From Sphingomonas kyeonggiensis (GTDB lineage Bacteria > Pseudomonadota > Alphaproteobacteria > Sphingomonadales > Sphingomonadaceae), in NCBI RefSeq assembly GCF_030812785.1, contig NZ_JAUSTJ010000002.1:1-64000 (forward strand): a DNA stretch of 64,000 nucleotides. Direction: 5' to 3'. This document shows positions 50,341-58,656 of the stretch, piece by piece. The notes under the pieces are model-generated. The model made no database searches. It worked only from the letters and a program-made list of their open reading frames with translations, and had not been told where the DNA came from. The position numbers and the translations under genes are program-made. Within the stretch, counting starts at the first letter, position 1. Every line of letters starts with the position of its first letter.

Positions 50341-51644
50341 GCTACCCGCAGCTCCGCCAGGAAGGCATGGACCTGGTCGGACAGCGCGTCGGCACCGACG
50401 TGCAGCCGCCCCGCCACTTCGCGCATCGCCCGCGCCTGGGCCGATGCGTCGCGCGAGGTGCCGCCGATCGCCTCGACGTCGCGCTGGATGCCCGTGCTGG
50501 CGTGCACCGCCTCGTCGACGTTGCGTGCGATCGTCCGCGTCGCCTCTTCCTGCCGGGCGACCGCGCTTTCCACCGCATCGGCCAGCGTCGCCATAGCGCC
50601 GATCGCCTGCTCCACCCGGTTGTGCCCGGCCGCGACCTCGTCGATCCCGCCGCGGATCTCGCGGACATGCGCGGTGATCCGGTCCGCGGCGATGCCGGTC
50701 TGGGTCGAGAGCTGCTTCACTTCGTTCGCCACCACGGTGAAGCCGCGCCCCGCCTCGCCGGCGCGGGCCGCCTCGATCGTGGCGTTGAGCGCGAGCAGGT
50801 TCACCTGCCGCGCGATGTCGCTGATCAGCCCGATCACCGAATCGATCGACTGGGCGGAATGGAGCAGGTCGCGGGTGCGTTCGCTGCCGGTCTCGACCAG
50901 CTGGGTGACCGCCGCTGCCGCCTGGCGCGCGTCGCTGGTATTGTGCGCGATGCCCGAGAGCGCGCCGGCCAGCTCGCGTCCGCGCGCGGCGATCTCGGCC
51001 ATGTTGTCGCTGGTCTGCGAGGCGGCGGTCGCCACTGCGATCGCGCGGTCGCCCAGGCCGCTCGCCCGGTCCGCCGTCGCCACCGCGCCGTCCTCCAGCT
51101 CGGTCGAGAGATCGCCCATGTCGCGCGACAGCGCCTCCACCTGCGCCTCGAACCGCTTGCTCGCCGCCTCGATCCGCGCCGCGCGCTCCACCTGCGCGCG
51201 CGCCGTGGCGATCTCGCGCTCGGCGGCAAGATGGACGAGCCGGCGGTTGTTCACCGTCGCCTGCACCCGGCCTCCCCGGGTCAGGATCATGCCCTCGCTG
51301 CCGCCCGAGGCGCGATAGGCTTCCATCAGCCGACCGAGATCCTCGGTCATCTCGGCGGCGGGGCAGGCGCGGACATAGCGCGACACCGCCGCACCGTACG
51401 CCGGGTTGCGCATCAGCGCATGGCCGAAGGGGTTGAGCAGCAGCCGCCGCACGTCCTTCTCGAAGATCGCGCCGAGCGGGCGGGCCTTCTCGTCGACGAT
51501 GGCGACCAGCCGCAGCTCGGGATCGCTGCCGAACAGCTCCGCCGCCCGCCACATCGTGTCGGTGAGCGTCAACAGCGGCGGATCGAGCTCGCGCTCGGTA
51601 AGCCAGGTGCCGCGCGGGGCAAGCGGGGGATCGGCGAGAGACAT
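50337..51644 (-). CDS. Soluble methyl-accepting chemotaxis protein with CBS-like sensor
   Basis: A 435-residue protein without a membrane helix. Residues about 10-140 resemble a CBS-domain pair (TLTDTMWRAAELFGSDPELR, VDEKARPLGAIFEKDVRRLL). A coiled coil follows, then the MCP signalling domain with hairpin tip DIARQVNLLALNATIEAARA and EAGRGFTVVANEVKQLS. It would signal to CheA/CheW from the cytoplasm; no che or flagellar genes are near. The start is ATG at 51644, or GTG at 51680. Confidence 0.9.
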   Translation of the reverse strand: MSLADPPLAPRGTWLTERELDPPLLTLTDTMWRAAELFGSDPELRLVAIVDEKARPLGAIFEKDVRRLLLNPFGHALMRNPAYGAAVSRYVRACPAAEMTEDLGRLMEAYRASGGSEGMILTRGGRVQATVNNRRLVHLAAEREIATARAQVERAARIEAASKRFEAQVEALSRDMGDLSTELEDGAVATADRASGLGDRAIAVATAASQTSDNMAEIAARGRELAGALSGIAHNTSDARQAAAAVTQLVETGSERTRDLLHSAQSIDSVIGLISDIARQVNLLALNATIEAARAGEAGRGFTVVANEVKQLSTQTGIAADRITAHVREIRGGIDEVAAGHNRVEQAIGAMATLADAVESAVARQEEATRTIARNVDEAVHASTGIQRDVEAIGGTSRDASAQARAMREVAGRLHVGADALSDQVHAFLAELRVA

Positions 51645-51803
51645 TGCCTGCCGGATAGGTGGCACTTGGTAAATGCGCACTTAGCCCAGCGTTACAGTAC
51701 CGAGACAAAGCGCATTTTTTCGCGGGTTACGGGCGATTTCTTGCGAAAGTGGCGGGCCCGCCTGTAACCAGCCTGTCATCCGCCGGTGACTAGGACCAAA
51801 GCC

Positions 51804-52424
51804 ATGAAGTTCAGCATCGACAATCTGGCCCTGAGCCATGCCGATCACCGGGGGGTCGAGGGTGTCGACGCGGTGCTCGAACCGGGCAGGGTCGTCGTGA
51901 TTCTCGGGGCTGCCGGGTCGGGCAAGGCGCTGCTGCTGCGCGCGCTGGCCGGCCGGGCCGATGCGGATGCCGGGCAGGTCCGCCTTGGTGGCCGGCTGAT
52001 CGGCCGGTTCACCGGGGCCGAGCGCGCCGGGGCGATCGCGCAGCCGGGGGCAGGGCGCCGCGGCCTGTTCGGCAGGAAGCCGCTCGACCTTGCCGATGCC
52101 ATCGCCGGGAAGCCGCACTGGCTGTTCGCCCAGGATCCGCTGAGCGCGCTCGATCCCCTCACGCAATTGGCCCGGATCGCCCAGCTCCGCGACGCCGCGC
52201 GACAGGGCATCGGCGTGGTGGTCACGCTCGCGGATCCGGTCCTCGCCGCCCGGCTGGCCGATGACGTGCTGCTGCTCGGCCAGGGGCGCATGCTGGCCTT
52301 CGGGCCTGCCCGTGAGGCACTGGAGCACCAGAAGCTGCGCCAGGCATTCGGCGTCGAAGTGATGGTGATCGGCGACGCCAATGGCCGCCTGCTCCCCGTG
52401 CCGATCGGCTACGCCACCCAGTAG
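51804..52424 (+). CDS. Degenerate ABC-type ATPase
   Basis: A 206-residue protein similar to ABC import ATPases of the FecE/HmuV group but eroded. Walker A reads GAAGSGKA, with Ala in place of the Mg-binding Ser/Thr. There is no LSGGQ signature, and the Walker B region reads LFAQDPLSALD, with Gln-Asp for the usual Asp-Glu. The D-loop and a modified switch region (VVVTLADPVLAARLADDVLLL) remain. It is about 40 residues shorter than typical. It is not associated with permease or binding-protein genes. Intact reading frame and normal codon use suggest it is maintained, perhaps with a non-transport role. Confidence 0.75.
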   Translation: MKFSIDNLALSHADHRGVEGVDAVLEPGRVVVILGAAGSGKALLLRALAGRADADAGQVRLGGRLIGRFTGAERAGAIAQPGAGRRGLFGRKPLDLADAIAGKPHWLFAQDPLSALDPLTQLARIAQLRDAARQGIGVVVTLADPVLAARLADDVLLLGQGRMLAFGPAREALEHQKLRQAFGVEVMVIGDANGRLLPVPIGYATQ

Positions 52425-52462
52425 AGACGCCCTGTCGACCGGCGCGTGACAGCGACCGTTTC

Positions 52463-52490
52463 TTGTGCCAGTGCGTAATTAAATTACACA
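52463..52490 (+). promoter_or_regulatory. Promoter and 19-bp palindromic operator of mmsA
   Basis: TGCGTAATTAAATTACACA (52472-52490) is a palindrome about its central A at 52481 with a single mismatched pair. It is the most AT-rich patch in the region. TTGTGC (52463-52468) with TACACA (52485-52490) at 16-base spacing gives a possible promoter, so a repressor bound to the palindrome would block it. It lies 37 bp upstream of mmsA. Confidence 0.6.
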
Positions 52491-52526
52491 GTGAGTCGGG
52501 CCGCCAGAGCCTGAAGCAGGAGAAAT

Positions 52527-54026
52527 ATGGTGCGTAACATCGACCATGTCATCGTCGGCCATAGCGGCGGCGCGGGTGCCCGCACGGGTGAGGTCTTCAA
52601 CCCCAACACCGGCCAGGTCCAGGCCCAGGTCCAGCTCGGCAGCCAGGCCGATCTCGACAAGGCGATCGCCGCCGCCCAGGCTGCCCAGCCCGGCTGGGCG
52701 GCGACCAACCCGCAGCGCCGCGCCCGCGTGATGTTCGCCTTCAAGGCGCTGGTCGAGAAGAACATGGACGAGCTGGCGCACCTGCTCAGCTCCGAGCATG
52801 GCAAGGTGATCGCCGATGCCAAGGGCGACATCCAGCGCGGCCTCGAAGTCATCGAGTTCGCCTGCGGCATCCCGCACGTCCTCAAGGGCGAATATACCCA
52901 GGGCGCCGGTCCCGGCATCGACGTCTATTCGATGCGCCAGCCGCTTGGCATCGGTGCGGGCATCACGCCGTTCAACTTCCCGGCGATGATCCCGATGTGG
53001 ATGTTCGGCGTCGCCATCGCCTGCGGCAATGCCTTCATCCTCAAGCCGTCCGAGCGCGATCCCAGCGTCCCCGTCCGCCTCGCCGAGCTGATGCTCGAGG
53101 CCGGCGCGCCCGAGGGCATCCTCCAGGTCGTCCACGGCGACAAGGAAATGGTCGACGCGATCCTCGATCACCCGGCGATCTCGGCGGTCAGCTTTGTCGG
53201 CTCGTCGGACATCGCGCACTATGTCTACCGCCGTGGCGTCGAGGCCGGAAAGCGCGTCCAGGCGATGGGCGGCGCCAAGAATCACGGCATCGTCATGCCC
53301 GATGCCGATCTCGACCAGGTCGTCGCCGATCTGTCCGGCGCCGCCTTCGGCTCGGCGGGCGAGCGTTGCATGGCGCTGCCGGTGGTCGTCCCCGTCGGCG
53401 ACAAGACGGCCGATGCCCTGCGCGAGAAGCTGATCCCGGCGATCGAGAAGCTCCGCGTCGGCGTCTCCACCGATGCCGAGGCGCATTACGGCCCGGTCGT
53501 GAACGCCGCGCACAAGCAGCGCGTCGAGAACTGGATCCAGACCGGCGTCGACGAAGGCGCCGAGCTGGTGATCGATGGCCGCGGCTTCCAGCTCCAGGGC
53601 CATGAGCAGGGCTTCTTCATCGGGCCGAGCCTGTTCGACCGCGTCACGCCGGACATGCAGAGCTACAAGGAAGAGATTTTCGGCCCGGTCCTCCAGATCG
53701 TCCGCGCGCCGGACTTCGAGACCGCGCTCAAGCTGCCGAGCGACCACCAATATGGCAACGGCGTCGCCATCTTCACGCGCAACGGCCATGCCGCCCGCGA
53801 GTTCGCCGCGCGCGTCAATGTCGGCATGGTCGGCATCAACGTGCCGATCCCGGTGCCGGTCGCCTATCACACCTTTGGCGGCTGGAAGCGTTCGGCGTTC
53901 GGCGACACCAACCAGCACGGCATGGAAGGCGTGAAGTTCTGGACCAAGGTCAAGACGATCACCCAGCGCTGGCCCGATGGTGGCGGCACCGGCGACAGCG
54001 CCTTCATCATTCCGACGATGGGGTGA
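52527..54026 (+). CDS. mmsA: Methylmalonate-semialdehyde dehydrogenase (acylating)
   Basis: A 499-residue CoA-acylating aldehyde dehydrogenase of valine (and myo-inositol) degradation, converting methylmalonate semialdehyde to propionyl-CoA. The nucleophile is Cys281 in GSAGERCMAL. The MmsA-specific features TPFNFPAMIPMWMFG and GGAKNHGIVMPDAD are present; the usual catalytic Glu of hydrolytic family members is replaced in the GGAKNH region, as expected. It starts the valine locus; its cofactor product mmsB gene lies at 60949. Confidence 0.95.
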   Translation: MVRNIDHVIVGHSGGAGARTGEVFNPNTGQVQAQVQLGSQADLDKAIAAAQAAQPGWAATNPQRRARVMFAFKALVEKNMDELAHLLSSEHGKVIADAKGDIQRGLEVIEFACGIPHVLKGEYTQGAGPGIDVYSMRQPLGIGAGITPFNFPAMIPMWMFGVAIACGNAFILKPSERDPSVPVRLAELMLEAGAPEGILQVVHGDKEMVDAILDHPAISAVSFVGSSDIAHYVYRRGVEAGKRVQAMGGAKNHGIVMPDADLDQVVADLSGAAFGSAGERCMALPVVVPVGDKTADALREKLIPAIEKLRVGVSTDAEAHYGPVVNAAHKQRVENWIQTGVDEGAELVIDGRGFQLQGHEQGFFIGPSLFDRVTPDMQSYKEEIFGPVLQIVRAPDFETALKLPSDHQYGNGVAIFTRNGHAAREFAARVNVGMVGINVPIPVPVAYHTFGGWKRSAFGDTNQHGMEGVKFWTKVKTITQRWPDGGGTGDSAFIIPTMG

Positions 54027-54030
54027 CGGC

Positions 54031-54588
54031 ATGCCCGCGACGATCGCGCTGGCTGCTCTCTTCCTGGGGTTCGCGCAGGATGCCGATGCGCGGCCGGCGC
54101 CGCTGCGCGGTCCGCTTGCGGTCTGCTTCAATTACAGCAGCCTGGACCTGGCAGCCGGCCAGCGCCTCGAGGATTTCCAGGCGGGGACCGAATCGATGCA
54201 TGCCCGGGTGCGCGGGCCGGGCGCAGGGTACGCGATCATAGAGAGCCAGCTGTTCGGCCCGCCGGAGACGCCGGGCGATCGCGGCACCCTCGTTGCGACC
54301 CATGGGGCCACGCGCGTCTATCGCCTCAAGGATGCCAGGGGTACCCGCTACGCGATCTACGGTCCCGCGAAGTTCTTCGGCGGGGAAGAACGGAAGGTCG
54401 TTCTGCTCAGTGGCTCCGCCTTCACCGGTGGGAAGGGCGATGCGGCGATCTATTCCCGCTTCCGCATCGTCGACCCCGATAGCGCGCCGTGCAAGCATCG
54501 CTTCATCTACGACTGGGAGGCGATGTCCTGGGACGCCGATCCGCCCGCGCCGGACCAGGGCAGCGCCGCCGCCTCGAAAGCCCCGTGA
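54031..54588 (+). CDS. Secreted protein of unknown function
   Basis: A 185-residue protein with signal peptide MPATIALAALFLGFAQDADA. The mature part has short beta-like segments and a cysteine pair (AVCFNYSS and APCKHRF). No family is recognised. Its ATG is 4 bp after the mmsA stop, so it is likely co-transcribed. The last 82 bases overlap the convergent sterol desaturase gene. Confidence 0.78.
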   Translation: MPATIALAALFLGFAQDADARPAPLRGPLAVCFNYSSLDLAAGQRLEDFQAGTESMHARVRGPGAGYAIIESQLFGPPETPGDRGTLVATHGATRVYRLKDARGTRYAIYGPAKFFGGEERKVVLLSGSAFTGGKGDAAIYSRFRIVDPDSAPCKHRFIYDWEAMSWDADPPAPDQGSAAASKAP

Positions 54589-55310
54589 TACCCCGGATGC
54601 TCGGTGCCCATCCAGCGATCCCACCAGGTGAAGTACAGCCCGAAATTATGTCCGCCGCCGCTATGGTGCAGGTCATGATGCGTCGCCGTGGTCAGCCAGG
54701 CGGTGAGGGGGAAGCGCGTGAACCCCGGCGGCATCAGTTCGTGCCCCGAATGGCCGAGCACGTTGCGCCCGATCTGGTGGAGCAGGAAGGCGATCAGCAC
54801 GATCCCGTGCATCGGCACGAGGAGCAGGAAGAGCGGCAGGAACATGCCCTCCAGCATGCCTTCGATCGGCGCGAAGCTATAGGCGGCCCAGGGCGTCGGC
54901 GTGCGCGACTTGTGATGGGTCAGATGCGCACGGCGGAACATCGCCCTGGTGTGCAGCCCGCGGTGCATCCAGTAGAAATAGGCATCGTGCGCGATCACGA
55001 TTCCGGCGAACTCGAGCGCGGCCTGCCACCAGAGCGGCGCGGCGAAGGTGACGTGGATGATCCCCGCCTGGTTCATCGCCAGCGTGGCAATGCTCCACAG
55101 CGCGAAGATAGTGACGGACAGCATCGAATTTCCGAACTCGCGGGCGCGATCCCGCCTCGTCGGCGCGCGCTTCTGGATGCGTCGCGCGGCGGTCCAGCGG
55201 GCACCCGCCCAGACTATGCCGGTCATCACCCCGGCGGCGACCAGATAACGGACAAGCTCGACAGTGAAGCTGTGCACGCCGTGCGCGGCGAGCGGGATCA
55301 TCCAATGCAT
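54507..55310 (-). CDS. Sterol desaturase/fatty acid hydroxylase superfamily protein
   Basis: A 267-residue di-iron membrane oxygenase with about five hydrophobic segments. The histidine boxes are all present: HDAYFYWMHRGLH, HLTHHKS and HHDLHHSGGGHN. The superfamily hydroxylates or desaturates sterols, carotenoids and lipid acyl chains; the substrate here is not evident. The AraC-type membrane regulator follows upstream on the same strand, 93 bp away, and may control it. The C-terminal codons overlap the gene at 54031 by 82 bp. Confidence 0.9.
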   Translation of the reverse strand: MHWMIPLAAHGVHSFTVELVRYLVAAGVMTGIVWAGARWTAARRIQKRAPTRRDRAREFGNSMLSVTIFALWSIATLAMNQAGIIHVTFAAPLWWQAALEFAGIVIAHDAYFYWMHRGLHTRAMFRRAHLTHHKSRTPTPWAAYSFAPIEGMLEGMFLPLFLLLVPMHGIVLIAFLLHQIGRNVLGHSGHELMPPGFTRFPLTAWLTTATHHDLHHSGGGHNFGLYFTWWDRWMGTEHPGYHGAFEAAALPWSGAGGSASQDIASQS

Positions 55311-55403
55311 GTGCCATCCTCGAAAGCGGATGGCGGCGCGTTACCCCGCGCGTTTGGCCCGGTCCCGCCGCGCCCGGAAAATGCCGCGCATTTCCGGAAT
55401 CGA

Positions 55404-56450
55404 TCAGCTTTTTTCGATTATGGCGGTGCGGCGATACTCGCTCGGGCTGGTGCCGGTCATGTCGCGAAAGGCGCGGTTGAACGGCGCCAGGCTGCCATAG
55501 CCCAGGTCCATGGCGAGCGTGAGCACCGGCAGGTCGACGCGGGCCGGGTCGCCGAGCCAGGCGCGCGCGTCGCCGATCCGGTGCGAATTGAGGAAGTCAG
55601 AGAAGTTGCGATAGCCCAGCCGCTGGTTGATCAACGCGCGCAGCCGGTGCTCGGGCACGCCCAGTCTGTCGGCGAGCACGCCGATCGTGAGCCCGCTTTC
55701 GCGGTAGACATGAGCGGCCATCGCCGCGTCGAGCTTCTGCTTGAGCACATGCTCGGCCGGGGAGAGCAACGCGCGCTCGGGCTTGGGGGCATCGGCATCG
55801 AACAGCAGCTCGGCATTGGCCGAGAGCATCGCCACGCCGAACGCCAGGATCGCGATCAGCGCGGTGCTCGACTGGAGCAGCATCAGCCAGATGTCGGTGC
55901 GCAGCAGGTCATAGACGCTTTCCGCCACGACGATGCCCAGGGTCTGCACGCCGACCACGATCACGAAGCCGACACGGAACACGCGGCGCTTCTCGCTCAG
56001 ATCGTCACCCCTGTTGGCAATCGCGATGGCGATGGCATGCGCGGCGCACAGGAAGGCGATGCCATGCTGCACCGCGCCGGCCAGGACCGGCATCTCGTGC
56101 GTCACGTAGAGCGCGCGGGCGAACAGCAGCCAGTCGACCAGCGTCACGCCCAAAGCGAGGCCGAACAGGCGCTTGTCCACGCGCCGCTCGAAGATCAGGT
56201 GGGCGAACACCCACAGCGCCAGCGGCGCGTTGAGCGAGAAGAGCTGGATCACCGGCCAGGCCAGCGAGCGCCACAGGTGCAGCGCTGGCGAGACGATCGC
56301 GAGATAGGCGGCCACGCACACCAGCAGCGCGATTGTCGCCCAGCGGATGCGTGCCGGCGCGGCGCTGCGCCCGATCACCGCCGCCATCAGCAGCAGCTGG
56401 CCGACCCCCATCAGCCGCATCGCCGTATCGAAAAGCAACAGCCGCTCCAT
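55404..56450 (-). CDS. AraC-family regulator with membrane-spanning N-terminus
   Basis: A 348-residue protein with seven hydrophobic segments in residues 1-215 and an AraC/XylS DNA-binding domain in the last 110 residues: GLTIGVLADRLGVPEHRLRA as first HTH and LGYGSLAPFNRAFRDMTGTS as second HTH and signature. Membrane-bound AraC regulators of this design occur beside sterol desaturase-like or sensor genes. It is upstream of the sterol desaturase gene and divergent from the deacetylase. Confidence 0.92.
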   Translation of the reverse strand: MERLLLFDTAMRLMGVGQLLLMAAVIGRSAAPARIRWATIALLVCVAAYLAIVSPALHLWRSLAWPVIQLFSLNAPLALWVFAHLIFERRVDKRLFGLALGVTLVDWLLFARALYVTHEMPVLAGAVQHGIAFLCAAHAIAIAIANRGDDLSEKRRVFRVGFVIVVGVQTLGIVVAESVYDLLRTDIWLMLLQSSTALIAILAFGVAMLSANAELLFDADAPKPERALLSPAEHVLKQKLDAAMAAHVYRESGLTIGVLADRLGVPEHRLRALINQRLGYRNFSDFLNSHRIGDARAWLGDPARVDLPVLTLAMDLGYGSLAPFNRAFRDMTGTSPSEYRRTAIIEKS

Positions 56451-56524
56451 GCGCTGCCTTATGGCGCCGCTACCGGCCAGCGTCTATTCTCCCGCCCGGC
56501 AGGAACAGGCATGGGGGCAGGGGC

Positions 56525-57517
56525 GTGATCGTGTTGCGGTGGGTCCTGAAGACATTGATCTACGTCGTCGCGCTGGCATTCGTCGTGCCCGGCCAGCGCA
56601 CGATCAACGTCATCGCGGCACCCCAGCCGGTGGCGGGGAAGCGGATCGCGCTCAGCTTCGACGATGTGCCGCGCGGCGCCGGCGCCTTCCTGACGCCCGA
56701 CGAGCGCACCGCCCGGCTGGTCGAGATCTTCCACTCGCGCAAGGTGCCCCAGCCGGTCTTCTTCCTGAACCCGGTCCGCATCGTCCATTTCGGCTCGGGG
56801 ATCGACGCGCCCAAGCGCATCGCCGCCTATGTCGCCGCCGGCGGCGTGCTCGCCAACCATACCGACAGCCACCCCAAGCTGACCAAGGTCTCGGCCGACT
56901 ATTATCTCGCCGATATCGATCGCGCCGCCGCCTATCTGAAGACGCAGGGCAAGGCGTACCGCCCCTGGTTCCGCTTCCCCTTTCTCGACGAGGGCGGGCC
57001 GGACAAGGCCAAGCGCGACGCCGTCCGCACCGGGCTCGCCGCACGCGGGCTGATGAACGGCTATGCGACGATCGACGGGTCCGACTGGAACATGGAAGGC
57101 CAGGCAATCGCCGCGAAGAAGGCCGGCAAGACCATCGACATGGACGCGCTGCGCGATCTCTATGTCGAGACGCATGTCGAGTCCGCCGATTTCGGCGACG
57201 ACCTCGCACGCCGCGCGCTCGGCCGCTCGCCCGCGCATGTCCTGCTGCTGCACGAGACCGATATGGCTGGGCTGTTCCTCGGCGACCTGATCGACGCGTT
57301 GCGCAAGGACGGCTGGACGATCATCGGCGCCGACGAGGCCTATGCCGATCCCATCCATCTCGAAAAGCCCGACGTCGCCTGGACTGCCGGCACGCTGATC
57401 GAGCAGATCGCCTGGGAGAAAAAGCTCCCCAAGCCGCGCTGGTACGAGCGCAACGACGTCAAGATCGCCAACGCCCTCTTCGCAGAGCGCGTCCTTCACG
57501 AAGAAAAGAAGCCATGA
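56525..57517 (+). CDS. Polysaccharide deacetylase family protein
   Basis: A 330-residue NodB-fold hydrolase with an N-terminal membrane anchor (MIVLRWVLKTLIYVVALAFV). The metal triad is visible as SFDDVPRG, an acidic motif typical of the family, and NHTDSHPKLTK (HSHP-type His pair). RFPFLDEGG and LLLHETDMA give the remaining catalytic segments. Its stop overlaps the start of the acyl-CoA dehydrogenase (ATGA), so it is translationally coupled to the valine genes although its enzyme class is unrelated. The GTG start at 56525 follows GGGGGCAGGGG. Confidence 0.9.
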   Translation: MIVLRWVLKTLIYVVALAFVVPGQRTINVIAAPQPVAGKRIALSFDDVPRGAGAFLTPDERTARLVEIFHSRKVPQPVFFLNPVRIVHFGSGIDAPKRIAAYVAAGGVLANHTDSHPKLTKVSADYYLADIDRAAAYLKTQGKAYRPWFRFPFLDEGGPDKAKRDAVRTGLAARGLMNGYATIDGSDWNMEGQAIAAKKAGKTIDMDALRDLYVETHVESADFGDDLARRALGRSPAHVLLLHETDMAGLFLGDLIDALRKDGWTIIGADEAYADPIHLEKPDVAWTAGTLIEQIAWEKKLPKPRWYERNDVKIANALFAERVLHEEKKP

Positions 57518-58656
57518 CCCAGTTCGAACTCACCGACGACCAGCTTGCCATCCAGGAGATGGCGCGGAAATTCACCGCCGATGCGATCACTCCGCACGCG
57601 GCCGAGTGGGACGAGAAGCACATCTTCCCGCGCGACACGATCAAGGCGGCGGCCGAGCTCGGCTTTGCCTCTATCTATGTGTCGGAAGAAAGCGGCGGCA
57701 TCGGCCTCGGCCGGCTCGAGGCGGCGCTGATCATGGAGGCGATGGCCTATGGCTGCCCGTCGACCAGCGCGTTCATCTCGATCCACAACATGGCGAGCTG
57801 GATGATCGACACCTTCGCCAGCGCCGAGCTGAAGGCGAAGTATCTGCCCTCGCTGATCACGATGGAGCGGATCGCTTCCTATTGCCTCACCGAGCCGAGC
57901 TCGGGCTCGGACGCGGCGGCGCTCAAGACGCGCGCGGTGCGCGACGGCGATCATTATGTCGTGAACGGCTCGAAGCAGTTCATCTCGGGCGCCGGCGAGA
58001 ACGAAGTCTATGTGACGATGGTCCGCACCGGCGAGGAAGGCCCCAAGGGCATCTCGTGCCTGGTGATCGACAAGGACATGCCGGGCGTCAGCTTCGGTGC
58101 CAATGAGCGCAAGCTCGGCTGGCACTCGCAGCCGACGCGCCAGGTCACCTTCGAGGATGTCCGCGTGCCGGTGTCGAACCGCGTCGGCGACGAGGGCGCC
58201 GGCTTCCGCTTCGCGATGATGGGCCTCGATGGCGGCCGCCTCAACATCGGTGCCTGCTCGCTCGGCGGCGCCCAGCGCTGCCTCGACGAGGCGGTGCAGT
58301 ACACCAAGGATCGCCAGCAGTTCGGCAAGCCGATCGCCGATTTCCAGAACACCCAGTTCGTGCTGGCCGACATGGCGACCGAGCTCGAGGCCGCGCGCGC
58401 GCTCCTCTATCTCGCCGCCGCCAAGGTGACTGCTGGCGCACCGGACAAGACCAAGTTCGCGGCGATGGCCAAGCGCTTCGCCACTGACACCGGCAGCTCG
58501 GTGGTCGACCGCGCGCTCCAGCTGCATGGCGGCTATGGCTATCTGATGGACTATCCGATCGAGCGCTTCTGGCGCGACCTGCGCGTCCACTCGATCCTCG
58601 AGGGCACCAACCAGGTCATGCGGATGATCGTCGGCCGGGAGCTGACGCGCCAGTGA
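57514..58656 (+). CDS. Acyl-CoA dehydrogenase, probably isobutyryl-CoA dehydrogenase
   Basis: A 380-residue FAD-dependent acyl-CoA dehydrogenase. It has CLTEPSSGSDAAALKTRA (FAD and substrate site), YTKDRQQFGKPIADFQ and QLHGGYGYLMDYPIERFWRD, ending with the catalytic Glu in SILEGTNQVMRMIVGREL. Placement with HIBCH, mmsA and mmsB indicates isobutyryl-CoA (valine) as substrate, although 2-methylbutyryl-CoA is possible. It overlaps both neighbours by 4 bp. Confidence 0.92.
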   Translation: MTQFELTDDQLAIQEMARKFTADAITPHAAEWDEKHIFPRDTIKAAAELGFASIYVSEESGGIGLGRLEAALIMEAMAYGCPSTSAFISIHNMASWMIDTFASAELKAKYLPSLITMERIASYCLTEPSSGSDAAALKTRAVRDGDHYVVNGSKQFISGAGENEVYVTMVRTGEEGPKGISCLVIDKDMPGVSFGANERKLGWHSQPTRQVTFEDVRVPVSNRVGDEGAGFRFAMMGLDGGRLNIGACSLGGAQRCLDEAVQYTKDRQQFGKPIADFQNTQFVLADMATELEAARALLYLAAAKVTAGAPDKTKFAAMAKRFATDTGSSVVDRALQLHGGYGYLMDYPIERFWRDLRVHSILEGTNQVMRMIVGRELTRQ

